Below are positions 1 to 6,609 of a DNA stretch of 6,914 nucleotides, in pieces. The translations under genes and the position numbers were made by a program. The DNA comes from Planctomycetota bacterium (GTDB lineage: Bacteria; Planctomycetota; Phycisphaerae; UBA1845). The stretch lies in NCBI GenBank assembly GCA_022563055.1, contig JADFOB010000065.1, positions 1-6,914 on the forward strand, written 5' to 3'. Position 1 is the first letter of the stretch. Each line of letters begins with the position of its first letter. The notes under the pieces are model-generated. The model saw only the letters and a program-made list of their open reading frames with translations, had not been told where the DNA came from and did not search any database.

Positions 1-224
1 CAGCCGCACAGGCGTCGCGACGAGCGTCGGTCGACGGCGTTCCCATCGTGCGGTACCCTAAAGAGCATGTGTGCGAGCTGTTCGCATTCCGGTCCGGGGG
101 ACGATACCGGACGTAAGAGCGGTCCACAAGCGGCGTGGCGGTGGAATCGGAGCCGCCCAGCGGTTGCAAAGTACGCTCTGAACAGTAGTTATGATTTGGG
201 TCCATCGTTGAATCCCGTGGCCCG
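1..224. other. Unassigned 5' flank of the ATPase gene
   Basis: No gene can be assigned here with confidence. Three reading frames are open. The + frame starting at base 3 runs from the window edge to a TAA at 114-116, and its end (VDGVPIVRYPKEHVCELF, then a short basic tail) is the most protein-like, so it could be the C-terminus of an upstream gene. The + frame starting at base 1 stays open to a TGA at 226-228, but it is rich in Ser, Arg and Pro and looks like a shadow. On the - strand a frame from an ATG at 203-205 is open to the window edge, without a convincing ribosome binding site. Two small hairpins sit side by side at 72-86 (5-bp stem) and 88-111 (6-bp stem), neither followed by a T-tract. 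Sequence left of base 1 would settle which frame, if any, is coding. Confidence 0.35.
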
Positions 225-238
225 ATGAAGGGTATAAT
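208..238 (+). promoter_or_regulatory. Possible sigma70-type promoter at the ATPase start
   Basis: A perfect -10 hexamer, TATAAT, lies at 233-238. A partial -35, TTGAAT (4 of 6 matches to TTGACA), lies at 208-213, giving a 19-bp spacer that is longer than the ideal 17. A transcript from it would begin near base 245, inside the Shine-Dalgarno of the TTG start at 255. The promoter and that ribosome binding site therefore fit poorly together, so the hexamer may be coincidental. Confidence 0.25.
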
Positions 239-241
239 AGC

Positions 242-247
242 GGGAGG
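242..247 (+). promoter_or_regulatory. Shine-Dalgarno that selects the TTG start at 255
   Basis: GGGAGG lies 7 bases before an in-frame TTG at 255-257. The ATG at 225, also in frame, has no purine-rich ribosome binding site in front of it. Starting at the TTG gives an N-terminus reading MSLGKVLLQRKKITAAQLEQ, which is how many GspE/MshE-type N-terminal domains begin. This supports 255 as the real start. Confidence 0.65.
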
Positions 248-254
248 CTATACC

Positions 255-1946
255 TTGAGTCTCGGGAAGGTTCTGCTACAGCGGAAGAAGATCACGGCGG
301 CTCAGCTTGAGCAGGCCAAGGGTGCGCAAAAACCGTCCGAGCGGATCGAGCAATGCCTCGCCCGATTGGGCTTCGTCAGCGAGCGAGACTACCTCGAAAT
401 CTACGGCGAACAGCTCTCCATTCCCCTGGTGGATCTGAGCGAAATCGAGATCGATGCCGAGCTGCTCAAGCGGGCGCCGAGCACGATCGTTCACCGCGAC
501 CGCGTCATTCCCATTGATCAGCAGAACGGCTGCATCCGCGTCGCCACCAGCAACCCGTTTAACCTCTACGCGTTTGACGAACTCCGGATGCTCATGGGCG
601 CGAAGATCGAGACCGTGCTCGCCACGAGCGAGGAGATTTCTCGCGTCATCAAGCAGCATTACGGCGTCGGCGGGCACACCGTCGAGGCGATGATCGGCGA
701 TTCGCAGGTGGAGATCGTCGGGGAGGTCGATGCGGACAACGCCGACCTGATCGAGCAAGCCCAGGAAGCCACCGTCGTCAAACTGGTCAACGAGATTCTT
801 CTTGAGGCGATTCGTGACCGCGCCAGCGACGTCCACATCGAGCCCTACGAGGACGATCTGAAGATCCGCTATCGGATTGACGGCGTGCTGCACACCACGA
901 ACGTACCGCCGGAGATCAGGCGATTCCACGCCGCGATTGTCAGCCGTATCAAGATTCTCTCCAACCTGAACATCGCCGAGAAGCGCCTGCCCCAGGATGG
1001 GGGTTTCAGGATCAAAGCCCAGAACCGCGACATCGACCTTCGTGTGAGCATCATTCCGACGGCATACGGCGGCGCTGTGGTCATGCGTATCCTCGACAAG
1101 CAGTCGGTGCTCTTGTCTCTTCAAGAGCTAGGCCTGACGGATGAGCCCCTGGCGGGCGTCGAGCATCTGATCTCGCAACCCTACGGGATCATACTCGTCA
1201 CCGGACCGACGGGGTCGGGAAAGACGACCACGCTCTATGCAGCCCTCAACACGATCAGGAACGATACGATCAAAATCCTCACGATCGAGGATCCGATCGA
1301 GTATTACCTCGACGGAATCCAACAGGTGCAGATCAAGCCGCACATCGGGCTTACCTTCGCGTCGGCGCTGCGATCCTTCCTGCGGCACGACCCGGACGTG
1401 ATCCTCGTCGGCGAGATTCGTGACCTCGAGACGGCCGAAGTTGCCATCAATGCGTCGCTCACCGGTCACCTCGTGTTCAGCACGCTGCACACCAATGACG
1501 CGGCCACGGCGACGACGCGTCTTCTGGATATGGGCGTGGAGCCCTTTCTGGTCTCCAGCGCGATCAGCGGCGTTCTCGCCCAGCGTCTGGTGCGCAAGAT
1601 TTGCAAGCACTGCCGCGAGGAGTATGTTCCTAAGCCCGTTGATCTTCCGCCCGATTTCAAGCTGGAACCCGGTACCAAGGTCCACCGCGGCGCCGGTTGT
1701 CGCGAGTGCCGCCACTCCGGCTATCGGGGGCGGCTGGGCATCTTCGAGCTGCTCATGATCAACAACGAGCTGCGCGAGATGATCCTCCACCGAAAAAGCG
1801 CCGGTGAACTGGCGGACGTAGCCCGCCGCAACCATGGGTTAAAGCTCATGCGCGAGGACGGTTGGCTCAAGGTTCTTAACGGGCATACCACGATCGACGA
1901 GATCGTCCGCGTCACCAAGGTCGATGTGAGCGCCATCGACGAGTAG
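255..1946 (+). CDS. gspE: GspE/PulE/PilB-family secretion or pilus assembly ATPase
   Basis: This is a hexameric cytoplasmic ATPase that drives pseudopilus or pilus polymerisation from the inner face of the membrane, as in type II secretion or type IV pili. With the TTG start (563 residues, normal for the family), an MshE/GspE N-terminal domain spans about 1-140. The core then shows RASDVHIEP at 189-197, the Walker A loop GPTGSGKTT at 317-325, the acidic Asp box TIEDPIEY at 343-350, a Walker B region DPDVILVGEIRD at 379-390, and the His box STLHTNDA at 409-416. Four cysteines, CKHC (450-453) and CREC (482-485), form the zinc-binding CM motif of GspE/PilB ATPases. PilT-type retraction ATPases lack this motif and the N-terminal domain. 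All key residues are intact. Upstream ATG 225 would add ten residues but lacks a ribosome binding site. No partner genes (gspD, gspF, pilins) lie in the window, so GspE and PilB cannot be told apart by context. Confidence 0.95.
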   Translation: MSLGKVLLQRKKITAAQLEQAKGAQKPSERIEQCLARLGFVSERDYLEIYGEQLSIPLVDLSEIEIDAELLKRAPSTIVHRDRVIPIDQQNGCIRVATSNPFNLYAFDELRMLMGAKIETVLATSEEISRVIKQHYGVGGHTVEAMIGDSQVEIVGEVDADNADLIEQAQEATVVKLVNEILLEAIRDRASDVHIEPYEDDLKIRYRIDGVLHTTNVPPEIRRFHAAIVSRIKILSNLNIAEKRLPQDGGFRIKAQNRDIDLRVSIIPTAYGGAVVMRILDKQSVLLSLQELGLTDEPLAGVEHLISQPYGIILVTGPTGSGKTTTLYAALNTIRNDTIKILTIEDPIEYYLDGIQQVQIKPHIGLTFASALRSFLRHDPDVILVGEIRDLETAEVAINASLTGHLVFSTLHTNDAATATTRLLDMGVEPFLVSSAISGVLAQRLVRKICKHCREEYVPKPVDLPPDFKLEPGTKVHRGAGCRECRHSGYRGRLGIFELLMINNELREMILHRKSAGELADVARRNHGLKLMREDGWLKVLNGHTTIDEIVRVTKVDVSAIDE

Positions 1947-2010
1947 CGCGAATCCCCTCGATTCCTTCCCGTGTTGTTCCGAACCAAGCAGTCCGTTGAA
2001 AACAAGTCGG

Positions 2011-2047
2011 GTGCCCCATTCTTCGCTCCTGGCGAAGGGTGGGGGAC
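2011..2047 (-). repeat. REP-type hairpin, inverted copy upstream of the transposase
   Basis: The arms at 2014-2026 (CCCCATTCTTCGC) and 2032-2044 (GCGAAGGGTGGGG) pair over 13 positions with two T-G wobbles, around a 5-base loop (TCCTG). Outer bases 2011-2012 and 2046-2047 extend the pairing across one mismatch. Read on the - strand the unit begins GTCCCCCACC and ends ATGGGGCAC, like the two downstream copies, but its inner stem sequence is different. It sits 65 bases after the ATPase stop codon and could also shape the 3' end of that transcript, although no T-tract follows. Confidence 0.75.
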
Positions 2048-2074
2048 GGACGCAATCTTCGATAGGCTGGGGCG

Positions 2075-2425
2075 ATGCCGAGCAGGCTCCGTCGATACGA
2101 TGAGTATGGTCACATACATTTCTTGACGATTTCCTGCTATCGGCGGTTGCTGTTCTTCCGGCACGATCCTGTCAAGCGCGTCTTTGTAGATGGGATGGCC
2201 TTGGGTTCCGGGGAAAAACCGTTCTGGAAGGCATGGGCTTACGACTTCAACGTGACCACCGAGAAAACGCTGCGTACCAAACTGGACTACATACACAAGA
2301 ATCCGATCACGCGAGGTCTGGTGGAACGGGCGGAGCAATGGGTGTGGAGCAGCTATCGGTACTACGAGTACGATGATGATTCCATCATCGCCATGGACCG
2401 GGATGGGTCGTGGCCGATGGTGTGA
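2075..2425 (+). CDS. REP-associated tyrosine transposase (RAYT), internally deleted
   Basis: This 116-residue protein belongs to the Y1/IS200-like RAYT family, single-strand DNA transposases that cut REP hairpins. The N-terminus (MPSRLRRYDEYGHIHFLTIS) and the C-terminal part (AYDFNVTTEKTLRTKLDY, followed by IHKNP) match the two ends of full-length relatives. The presumed catalytic tyrosine is Y72 in the YIHKNP motif, and the WSSYRYYE motif follows at 91-98. Relatives are usually about 180-200 residues, with a central segment carrying the metal-binding HUH motif (PEHVHLL-like). Here residues near 40 (FVDG) run directly into ALGSGEKPFWK, so that segment is absent. The join, near bases 2192-2203, keeps the frame open. 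The product should be catalytically dead, although it might still bind DNA. The ribosome binding site is weak (AGG at 2064-2066). REP hairpins flank the gene on both sides. The family assignment is strong; the deletion call rests on recalled family architecture. Confidence 0.8.
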   Translation: MPSRLRRYDEYGHIHFLTISCYRRLLFFRHDPVKRVFVDGMALGSGEKPFWKAWAYDFNVTTEKTLRTKLDYIHKNPITRGLVERAEQWVWSSYRYYEYDDDSIIAMDRDGSWPMV

Positions 2426-2447
2426 TTCATCCGCAACACGCGCATCC

Positions 2448-2485
2448 GTCCCCCACCTTTTGGGAGTACCCAAAGGATGGGGCAC
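2448..2485 (+). repeat. REP-type hairpin, first downstream copy
   Basis: The arms at 2451-2464 (CCCCACCTTTTGGG) and 2469-2482 (CCCAAAGGATGGGG) pair over 14 positions with two wobbles, around the 4-base loop AGTA. Outer GT (2448-2449) and AC (2484-2485) also pair across one mismatch. It begins 23 bases after the transposase stop codon. The preceding bases 2442-2457 mirror the inner edge of the upstream inverted copy. Confidence 0.8.
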
Positions 2486-2499
2486 CCTGCGGCAAGTCC

Positions 2500-2537
2500 G
2501 TCGCCCACCCTGCGGGAGTACCCGAAGGATGGGGCAC
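2500..2537 (+). repeat. REP-type hairpin, second downstream copy
   Basis: This 38-base unit is in direct orientation with 2448-2485 and separated from it by 14 bases. They differ at 5 of 38 positions. The arms at 2503-2516 and 2521-2534 surround the same AGTA loop. Against the first copy, unit positions 14 and 25 change together from T-A to C-G, a compensatory change. Position 11 changes from a wobble to a C-G pair, and positions 4 and 13 create mismatches. The bases TCCGTC just before the stem (2497-2502) are shared with the other copies. Confidence 0.78.
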
Positions 2538-2547
2538 CCGCGCTCTA

Positions 2548-2569
2548 CGTCGGCCACAGGGGGCCGACG
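2548..2569. repeat. Short perfect hairpin CGTCGGCC/GGCCGACG
   Basis: An 8-bp perfect stem (2548-2555 with 2562-2569) encloses a 6-base loop, ACAGGG. Its sequence is unrelated to the neighbouring REP units. It lies in the 3' region shared by the convergent transposase and channel genes and might act as a transcript-end hairpin for either. No T-tract follows on either strand, so a classic intrinsic terminator is not supported. It may be another dispersed hairpin repeat of the genome. Confidence 0.5.
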
Positions 2570-2621
2570 CTACAGAGTCCCGGAGTCACTATCCCGCCCG
2601 CGCCGGAAGTGTCACGCACCC

Positions 2622-5600
2622 CTATCCGCGGCCTTGGTTTTCGTTCTCTTGCGAAGTCTTGCTCTTGTCGGCATAGACGTGGTGGATCACCCGCTGTGGG
2701 AATGGAATCTCGATGCCCTCTTCATCAAACCGCTCTTTGATACGTTTCCTCAGTGCGCGGGCCAAACCCCACTGGACGCCTGGCTGTGTCTTTACGACCA
2801 GGCGGATATTGACGGAGCTGTCACCCAAGCTCTGCACGCCGGGCACCACGGGATCCGCCAATACTTTGTCCTTCCACTCGGGACGCTTGCAGAGTTCGGT
2901 GGCTGCTTCCAGAATGACCCGGCTCACCCGGTCAATATCTTCGCGGTAGCCCACGCCGATCTCCATCTTCACCTGCGACCAGCCATGCGTCATGTTGGAA
3001 ACCGAGGTAACGGCGCCGTTGGGAATGAAATGGAGAGTACCCTCCATATCGCGCAGCACCGTTACGCGCAAAGTCAGGCGCTCGACCGTGCCGCTGATGT
3101 CGCCGACCTTGATCCAATCCCCCATGGTGTATTGATTCTCCAGCAGGATGAAGAAGCCCTGGACGAAATCTCGGATCAGAGATTGAGCCCCCAAAGCGAA
3201 GGCAAACCCCAGAACCCCGGCCGAGGCCAGAAGAGTCGACACCGGTGTTCCGATCGCGTACAGCAGATAGAGACCCGCGATGATCCAGACCACAAGCGAC
3301 ACAGCCCTGCGCGAAACACTCGACAGTGTCTTCATGCGCTCATGGTAGGTGACACGGTCGGGGGCGAATCCGTCCACGACGCGCTCCTCGATCCGGCGTG
3401 CGAAACGGTTCACGAGGCGAACGATCACCCAGGCCACGATCGGAATCAGCAGCAGGTATACGAGCGAACGGACAGCGGCTTTGTAAATCTCCGTGGAGTA
3501 ATCAGCGCGTATCGCGGCAATGGAGCTATGCAGATCATTCCGCCGGGCTTTGAGCGCTCCGATCTTGTTCTCGATCTTGGCTTTGTGCTGATCGTACCGG
3601 GCGAGTTCGGCATCCAATCCCAGCTTGGAGAGGAGTTTCCGCGTGGCTTTGCTCCAGGCTTGGTGACCCCAAAGGCGTGCCTCGGCGGCGAAAAGGCGGT
3701 CCGCCCAGTAGTCCTTGTCCCAGTCGCGGCTCTGTTCGGGAATGGGCAGCGGCACTCCATAGGTCTGCTTGAAGAGATCCTCGATCGAGAGTTGGGCGCT
3801 GGGCGAGGCGGCGATACCGGCGAGGTGCCGGGCGCTTTGATAGCCGAGGATCCTCAGTGGGAGCCCCTCGTCCAATCTCTCTGGGGCCTCGGCGATCTGA
3901 TGGCTTTCCTCGTTGCACGACTCGATCAGTTCCTGGTAAGCCTCAAGACCCTTGCCGTATTCGTTCATCTGGCGGTCGACCAGCGTCACCGCTCGATAGT
4001 AGGTATCCAGCGAGTCGTCGAAGAGAGCACGCTTCTTCACCCGAGACAGCGCGGCGAGCACACTTTCCCAAACGACGTCTTCCTCTGCACGTCGGTTCTT
4101 GGCATCGTACTGAAGTTGTTTCCTGTCGACTTCGTCGAGATCATCCAAGGGGAGCGTGGCTGCATCAATGCGCAGGACCGGTTGCACGATCAGCGCCGCT
4201 CTTTGGTCTGCGGAATCGGCGCGGATTCTCGCCCAGACCCCAAACGCGGAGAGCGCCTGCAATCGATCCCGCTCATCCTGGTGGTACTTACGCAGCTTGG
4301 CGTACCGCGTAGCCTGCTCGTCACGATCGGATTGGGCCTGGATGATGGATTCCCTGGTCAGCGTCTTGGAAAGGTCCAAGTGCATCGGGGTTCGGTCGAT
4401 CGCGCCTTCGTGGAGCCGGCGCTCAAGCTCGCGCGCACAAGCATACTTGCGCTTCTCTTCGTTGATCAACGAGGACCACGCCTCGCCCGCAGACGTGAAC
4501 GCTTGGTCCAGGGAATCCAAGGCTCCCGCATAGAGCGTGAGCTTCTGATCCAGGTTGTCGAAATACTGCCACTGGGTCGTGGCGAAATCCTGCCGAGCCT
4601 CCAGCTCGCTCTGCATTCTCTTTGCTTGTTCGAGTAGCGGCTCATTGGTTTGCGCGAGCTGGTTAGCGTCAACCGCGACGGGTTCAGGCTGATCGCCGTT
4701 TGTCGCCTGGTTCAGGGGATTAGAGCTGCGGTCTTCGGGGAGGCGGGCATCTTTGAGGTTCTCCAGCTCGGCTTTGATCTCGGCAAGACGTTGCGGAGCC
4801 CTGAGAAACCCAAGGCGCACGTAGGGGTTTTCCAGGGAACGAATGGTATCACGGACTCCACCCAACGCTTGCACCGCGCGGTCGAACTCGCGCTGAGTCA
4901 ACTCAACGTCCCCGGCCATTTTCTCGATCGAGGCGTCGAGCGTGCCCTTGGGGTCTACCAGGGCGATCAAGGTTGCTTCGTCCTTGGCAGCCATCTCCTT
5001 GAGGAATGCGGCGTAGCTGAGCTCTTCATCGAGGGCGTTGTGCAACCGCCGGTTCCTCTCCTCTTCCTGCTCCAACTCCTGCCGGGCGGCTTCCATCAAA
5101 CTCTTGTTCTCGATCCGCTGCTTGAGTTCATCAACTTCGCGGCGTCGGTCGGCTTGAGCCTCTGCGATGGTTCGCACCCAGGCCCCCAGGCTCGCCACGT
5201 TGGCATCTTCGGGAGAATCGAACGATGCGATCTTGCCCTCGCGCTGCCAATCCTCAGCCAGCTTGAGCGCCGCCTTGAGCTTGACCGTCCGGCGGCGGAC
5301 CCGTTCAAACACCGTCGGGATCGCCAGCAGTTCCTCCATGAGTTCACCGGCTACGTCGTTCGCTTGGCGGATCAGTTCCAAACGACGCGTGTCGTAGCGG
5401 ACCAATCGATCCGACAAGGTGGCATCGCGGCGAGCCGTTTGTAATTCGGAGTGTCCCTCGCCTTGGGGAATCGATTCCTTGGAAGGCGGTGTCAAATCAC
5501 GTCGATCCGCTTCCAGCTCGGCAAGGGACGTGCGCTTAATCTCTGCGCCATCCTGAGCCTTCTCGTACTCCGCCACCGCGCGACGCCAGTCGTCGTGAAC

Positions 5601-6401
5601 GCGCGTAATCACCGTTGGCAAGGCGGCGTGATCGGTCTTCTCGAGGTCTTCCCTTTCAGCCGTCTCATGTCTGGCGGCTGCGAGCAGGACGCTGGCCACG
5701 TCCAGGGAGTGCTGAAGATGGCGATCTGTTTCGACGTTCCAGACGGTCTTGTCCGGCTCGAGCGCGGGCTCGCTCTGGGGCAGTTGCTCTTGAGCGCTGT
5801 AGGTTTTGAGCCAAGCGGCGTACTCGACTCGCTGTTGGGCCACCGCCTCGCTCCAATGATCCACGCCGTGGCCGTCGAAAATGGCCTTGTCCCGCGGAAT
5901 GCGGCCTGCCTTAATCCGGCGGGCCAGTTCCGTCAGCAGGGGGTCCAGATCGCCTGCCCGCTGCTCGGCGATGCGGAACACCTCCATCGCCGGATCGATC
6001 ATCTTGCGACGGGCGGCGACCATGTTGGGGATCGCGTCGAGCTGTTCCTTGCGTTTTCGGTAGGCTGCAAGATACTTCCCTCGCAGCTCGACCTGGTGAA
6101 GAAGCGATGGCTCGTCAAGCCCTTCAAGTTCTGTAATCTCACCGGGATCAGCCGGAAGCGGGGCGTTGGCCGCTTCTTGCGCCTCGTCGAGACTCGCGCC
6201 AATGTCTTCGAGCGCCTTTCTTTCCGAGCGAGCTTTGTCGCCCGCCGGAACCAGCGCATCGATCTCCTTCCTGACGCGGTTCACAAGCGCGTCATCGTCC
6301 AGATCAATCGCATCCTGCGCAGAAGTAAACGCCACCTGCGCCAACGCCGCTTGCGCCAACAATCCGAACGAGAAAAAGAGCAGCAGTCTGAACGACCTCA
6401 T
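2622..6401 (-). CDS. MscS-family mechanosensitive channel with giant periplasmic region
   Basis: This 1259-residue protein is a predicted inner-membrane tension-gated channel that releases solutes on osmotic downshock. A signal peptide spans 1-21, with hydrophobic LLLFFSFGLL and likely cleavage after ALA. Residues 22 to about 975 are charged and mostly helical or coiled-coil, without a convincing membrane span. Pro-rich breaks fall near 303-316 and 556-577. Three membrane helices follow: about 979-998, 1033-1051, and the pore helix from about 1055, containing ASAGVLGFAFALGAQSLIRD. The MscS beta domain is at about 1089-1135 (MGDWIKVGDISGTVERLTLR, then IPNG at 1126-1129). The cytoplasmic alpha/beta domain reaches PFPQ near 1233. 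Three spans after a periplasmic N-terminus place the C-terminus in the cytoplasm, as in MscS. The gene starts at an ATG behind AGGAGG and ends at TAG. It resembles MscK/YbiO-type large channels but does not match one closely enough to name. The final 15 or so residues are a polar tail. Confidence 0.93.
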   Translation of the reverse strand: MRSFRLLLFFSFGLLAQAALAQVAFTSAQDAIDLDDDALVNRVRKEIDALVPAGDKARSERKALEDIGASLDEAQEAANAPLPADPGEITELEGLDEPSLLHQVELRGKYLAAYRKRKEQLDAIPNMVAARRKMIDPAMEVFRIAEQRAGDLDPLLTELARRIKAGRIPRDKAIFDGHGVDHWSEAVAQQRVEYAAWLKTYSAQEQLPQSEPALEPDKTVWNVETDRHLQHSLDVASVLLAAARHETAEREDLEKTDHAALPTVITRVHDDWRRAVAEYEKAQDGAEIKRTSLAELEADRRDLTPPSKESIPQGEGHSELQTARRDATLSDRLVRYDTRRLELIRQANDVAGELMEELLAIPTVFERVRRRTVKLKAALKLAEDWQREGKIASFDSPEDANVASLGAWVRTIAEAQADRRREVDELKQRIENKSLMEAARQELEQEEERNRRLHNALDEELSYAAFLKEMAAKDEATLIALVDPKGTLDASIEKMAGDVELTQREFDRAVQALGGVRDTIRSLENPYVRLGFLRAPQRLAEIKAELENLKDARLPEDRSSNPLNQATNGDQPEPVAVDANQLAQTNEPLLEQAKRMQSELEARQDFATTQWQYFDNLDQKLTLYAGALDSLDQAFTSAGEAWSSLINEEKRKYACARELERRLHEGAIDRTPMHLDLSKTLTRESIIQAQSDRDEQATRYAKLRKYHQDERDRLQALSAFGVWARIRADSADQRAALIVQPVLRIDAATLPLDDLDEVDRKQLQYDAKNRRAEEDVVWESVLAALSRVKKRALFDDSLDTYYRAVTLVDRQMNEYGKGLEAYQELIESCNEESHQIAEAPERLDEGLPLRILGYQSARHLAGIAASPSAQLSIEDLFKQTYGVPLPIPEQSRDWDKDYWADRLFAAEARLWGHQAWSKATRKLLSKLGLDAELARYDQHKAKIENKIGALKARRNDLHSSIAAIRADYSTEIYKAAVRSLVYLLLIPIVAWVIVRLVNRFARRIEERVVDGFAPDRVTYHERMKTLSSVSRRAVSLVVWIIAGLYLLYAIGTPVSTLLASAGVLGFAFALGAQSLIRDFVQGFFILLENQYTMGDWIKVGDISGTVERLTLRVTVLRDMEGTLHFIPNGAVTSVSNMTHGWSQVKMEIGVGYREDIDRVSRVILEAATELCKRPEWKDKVLADPVVPGVQSLGDSSVNIRLVVKTQPGVQWGLARALRKRIKERFDEEGIEIPFPQRVIHHVYADKSKTSQENENQGRG

Positions 6402-6408
6402 CCCTGTT

Positions 6409-6414
6409 CCTCCT
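6409..6414 (-). promoter_or_regulatory. Shine-Dalgarno of the mechanosensitive channel gene
   Basis: On the - strand AGGAGG lies 7 bases before the ATG at 6399-6401. The match to the anti-Shine-Dalgarno is excellent and fixes the start. The signal peptide that begins at this codon supports the same choice. Confidence 0.85.
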
Positions 6415-6609
6415 GGCGGCAGCTCCGAACCGCCCGCGACAACTCCGTTCTGTGGTTTGCGAATAGTGGCCGATTCAGGCTCAAAGTTCCAGCGGACTTG
6501 TCCCGTTTTCCGGATCCATCGTCAGAATCTCACTCTCGGCGCTTCTGGGACGAAGGTTCCCACCACCTTCTACACGGCTTTGCTCGTTGGGTCACCTGGA
6601 TTCATGCGT
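6415..6609. other. Gap between the membrane-protein gene and the channel gene
   Basis: This stretch separates two - strand genes and should contain the channel promoter, but I see no convincing -35/-10 pair. On the - strand, 6591 down to a TGA at 6481-6483 is an open run of 36 codons that reads like protein (for example SEILTMDPENGTSPLEL at its end). It is in the same frame as the gene upstream but is cut off from it by two stop codons (6610-6612 and 6592-6594). Its only ATG, at 6517-6519, would give just 12 residues. A second overlapping - strand mini-ORF, from a GTG at 6593-6595, encodes 21 residues including RRWWEPSSQKRRE. Neither is called as a gene. A small direct repeat, TTCATGC, occurs at 6601-6607 and 6609-6615. 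Confidence 0.4.

Larger units (their letters stand above)
2011..2537 (+). mobile_element. Degenerate REP/RAYT (BIME-like) cassette
   Basis: A Y1/REP-associated transposase gene (2075-2425) is bracketed by REP-type hairpins. The upstream one (2011-2047) is inverted relative to the two downstream ones (2448-2485 and 2500-2537). The inner flank of the upstream repeat continues the match: the reverse complement of 2038-2053 equals 2442-2457 at 15 of 16 positions. The cassette lies between the 3' ends of two convergent genes. RAYTs are single-copy-like domesticated relatives of IS200/IS605 transposases that act on REP sequences. Here the transposase has lost its HUH segment, so the cassette should not move by its own enzyme. 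An intact RAYT elsewhere in the genome could act on it in trans; this last point is inference. Confidence 0.65.

Noticed and set aside
1..228. A + strand frame ending in a TGA that overlaps the ATG at 225 (ATGA), suggestive of translational coupling
   Set aside because: The translation is Ser/Arg/Pro-rich and unlike a protein, and the ATG at 225 is probably not the ATPase start.
219..232. Possible sigma54 (-24/-12) promoter before the ATPase gene
   Set aside because: A GG at 219-220 is followed ten bases later by GG instead of the required GC, and the rest of the consensus is absent.
276..1835. Two long - strand open frames (276-1124 and 1128-1835) antisense to the ATPase gene
   Set aside because: They have the same cause: they lie in direct codon register with the ATPase, and the break between them is at a CTA codon of that gene. 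Their products look like low-information shadows.
2448..2537. CRISPR array
   Set aside because: There are only two direct units of 38 bases with a 14-base gap, the units are imperfect hairpins, an inverted third copy exists, and no cas genes are seen.
1721..2557. A - strand open frame spanning the ATPase end, the transposase and the REP hairpins
   Set aside because: It runs through two better-supported + strand genes and through palindromic repeats, whose sequence alone produces the repeated LGTPKRWGT-like peptides.
1947..2621. Intrinsic terminators after the ATPase and channel genes
   Set aside because: Several hairpins are present, but none is followed by a T-tract on the relevant strand.
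6415..6609. Channel promoter using TTGAGC on the - strand with a downstream TATTCG
   Set aside because: The two hexamers are only 13 bases apart and both are weak matches.
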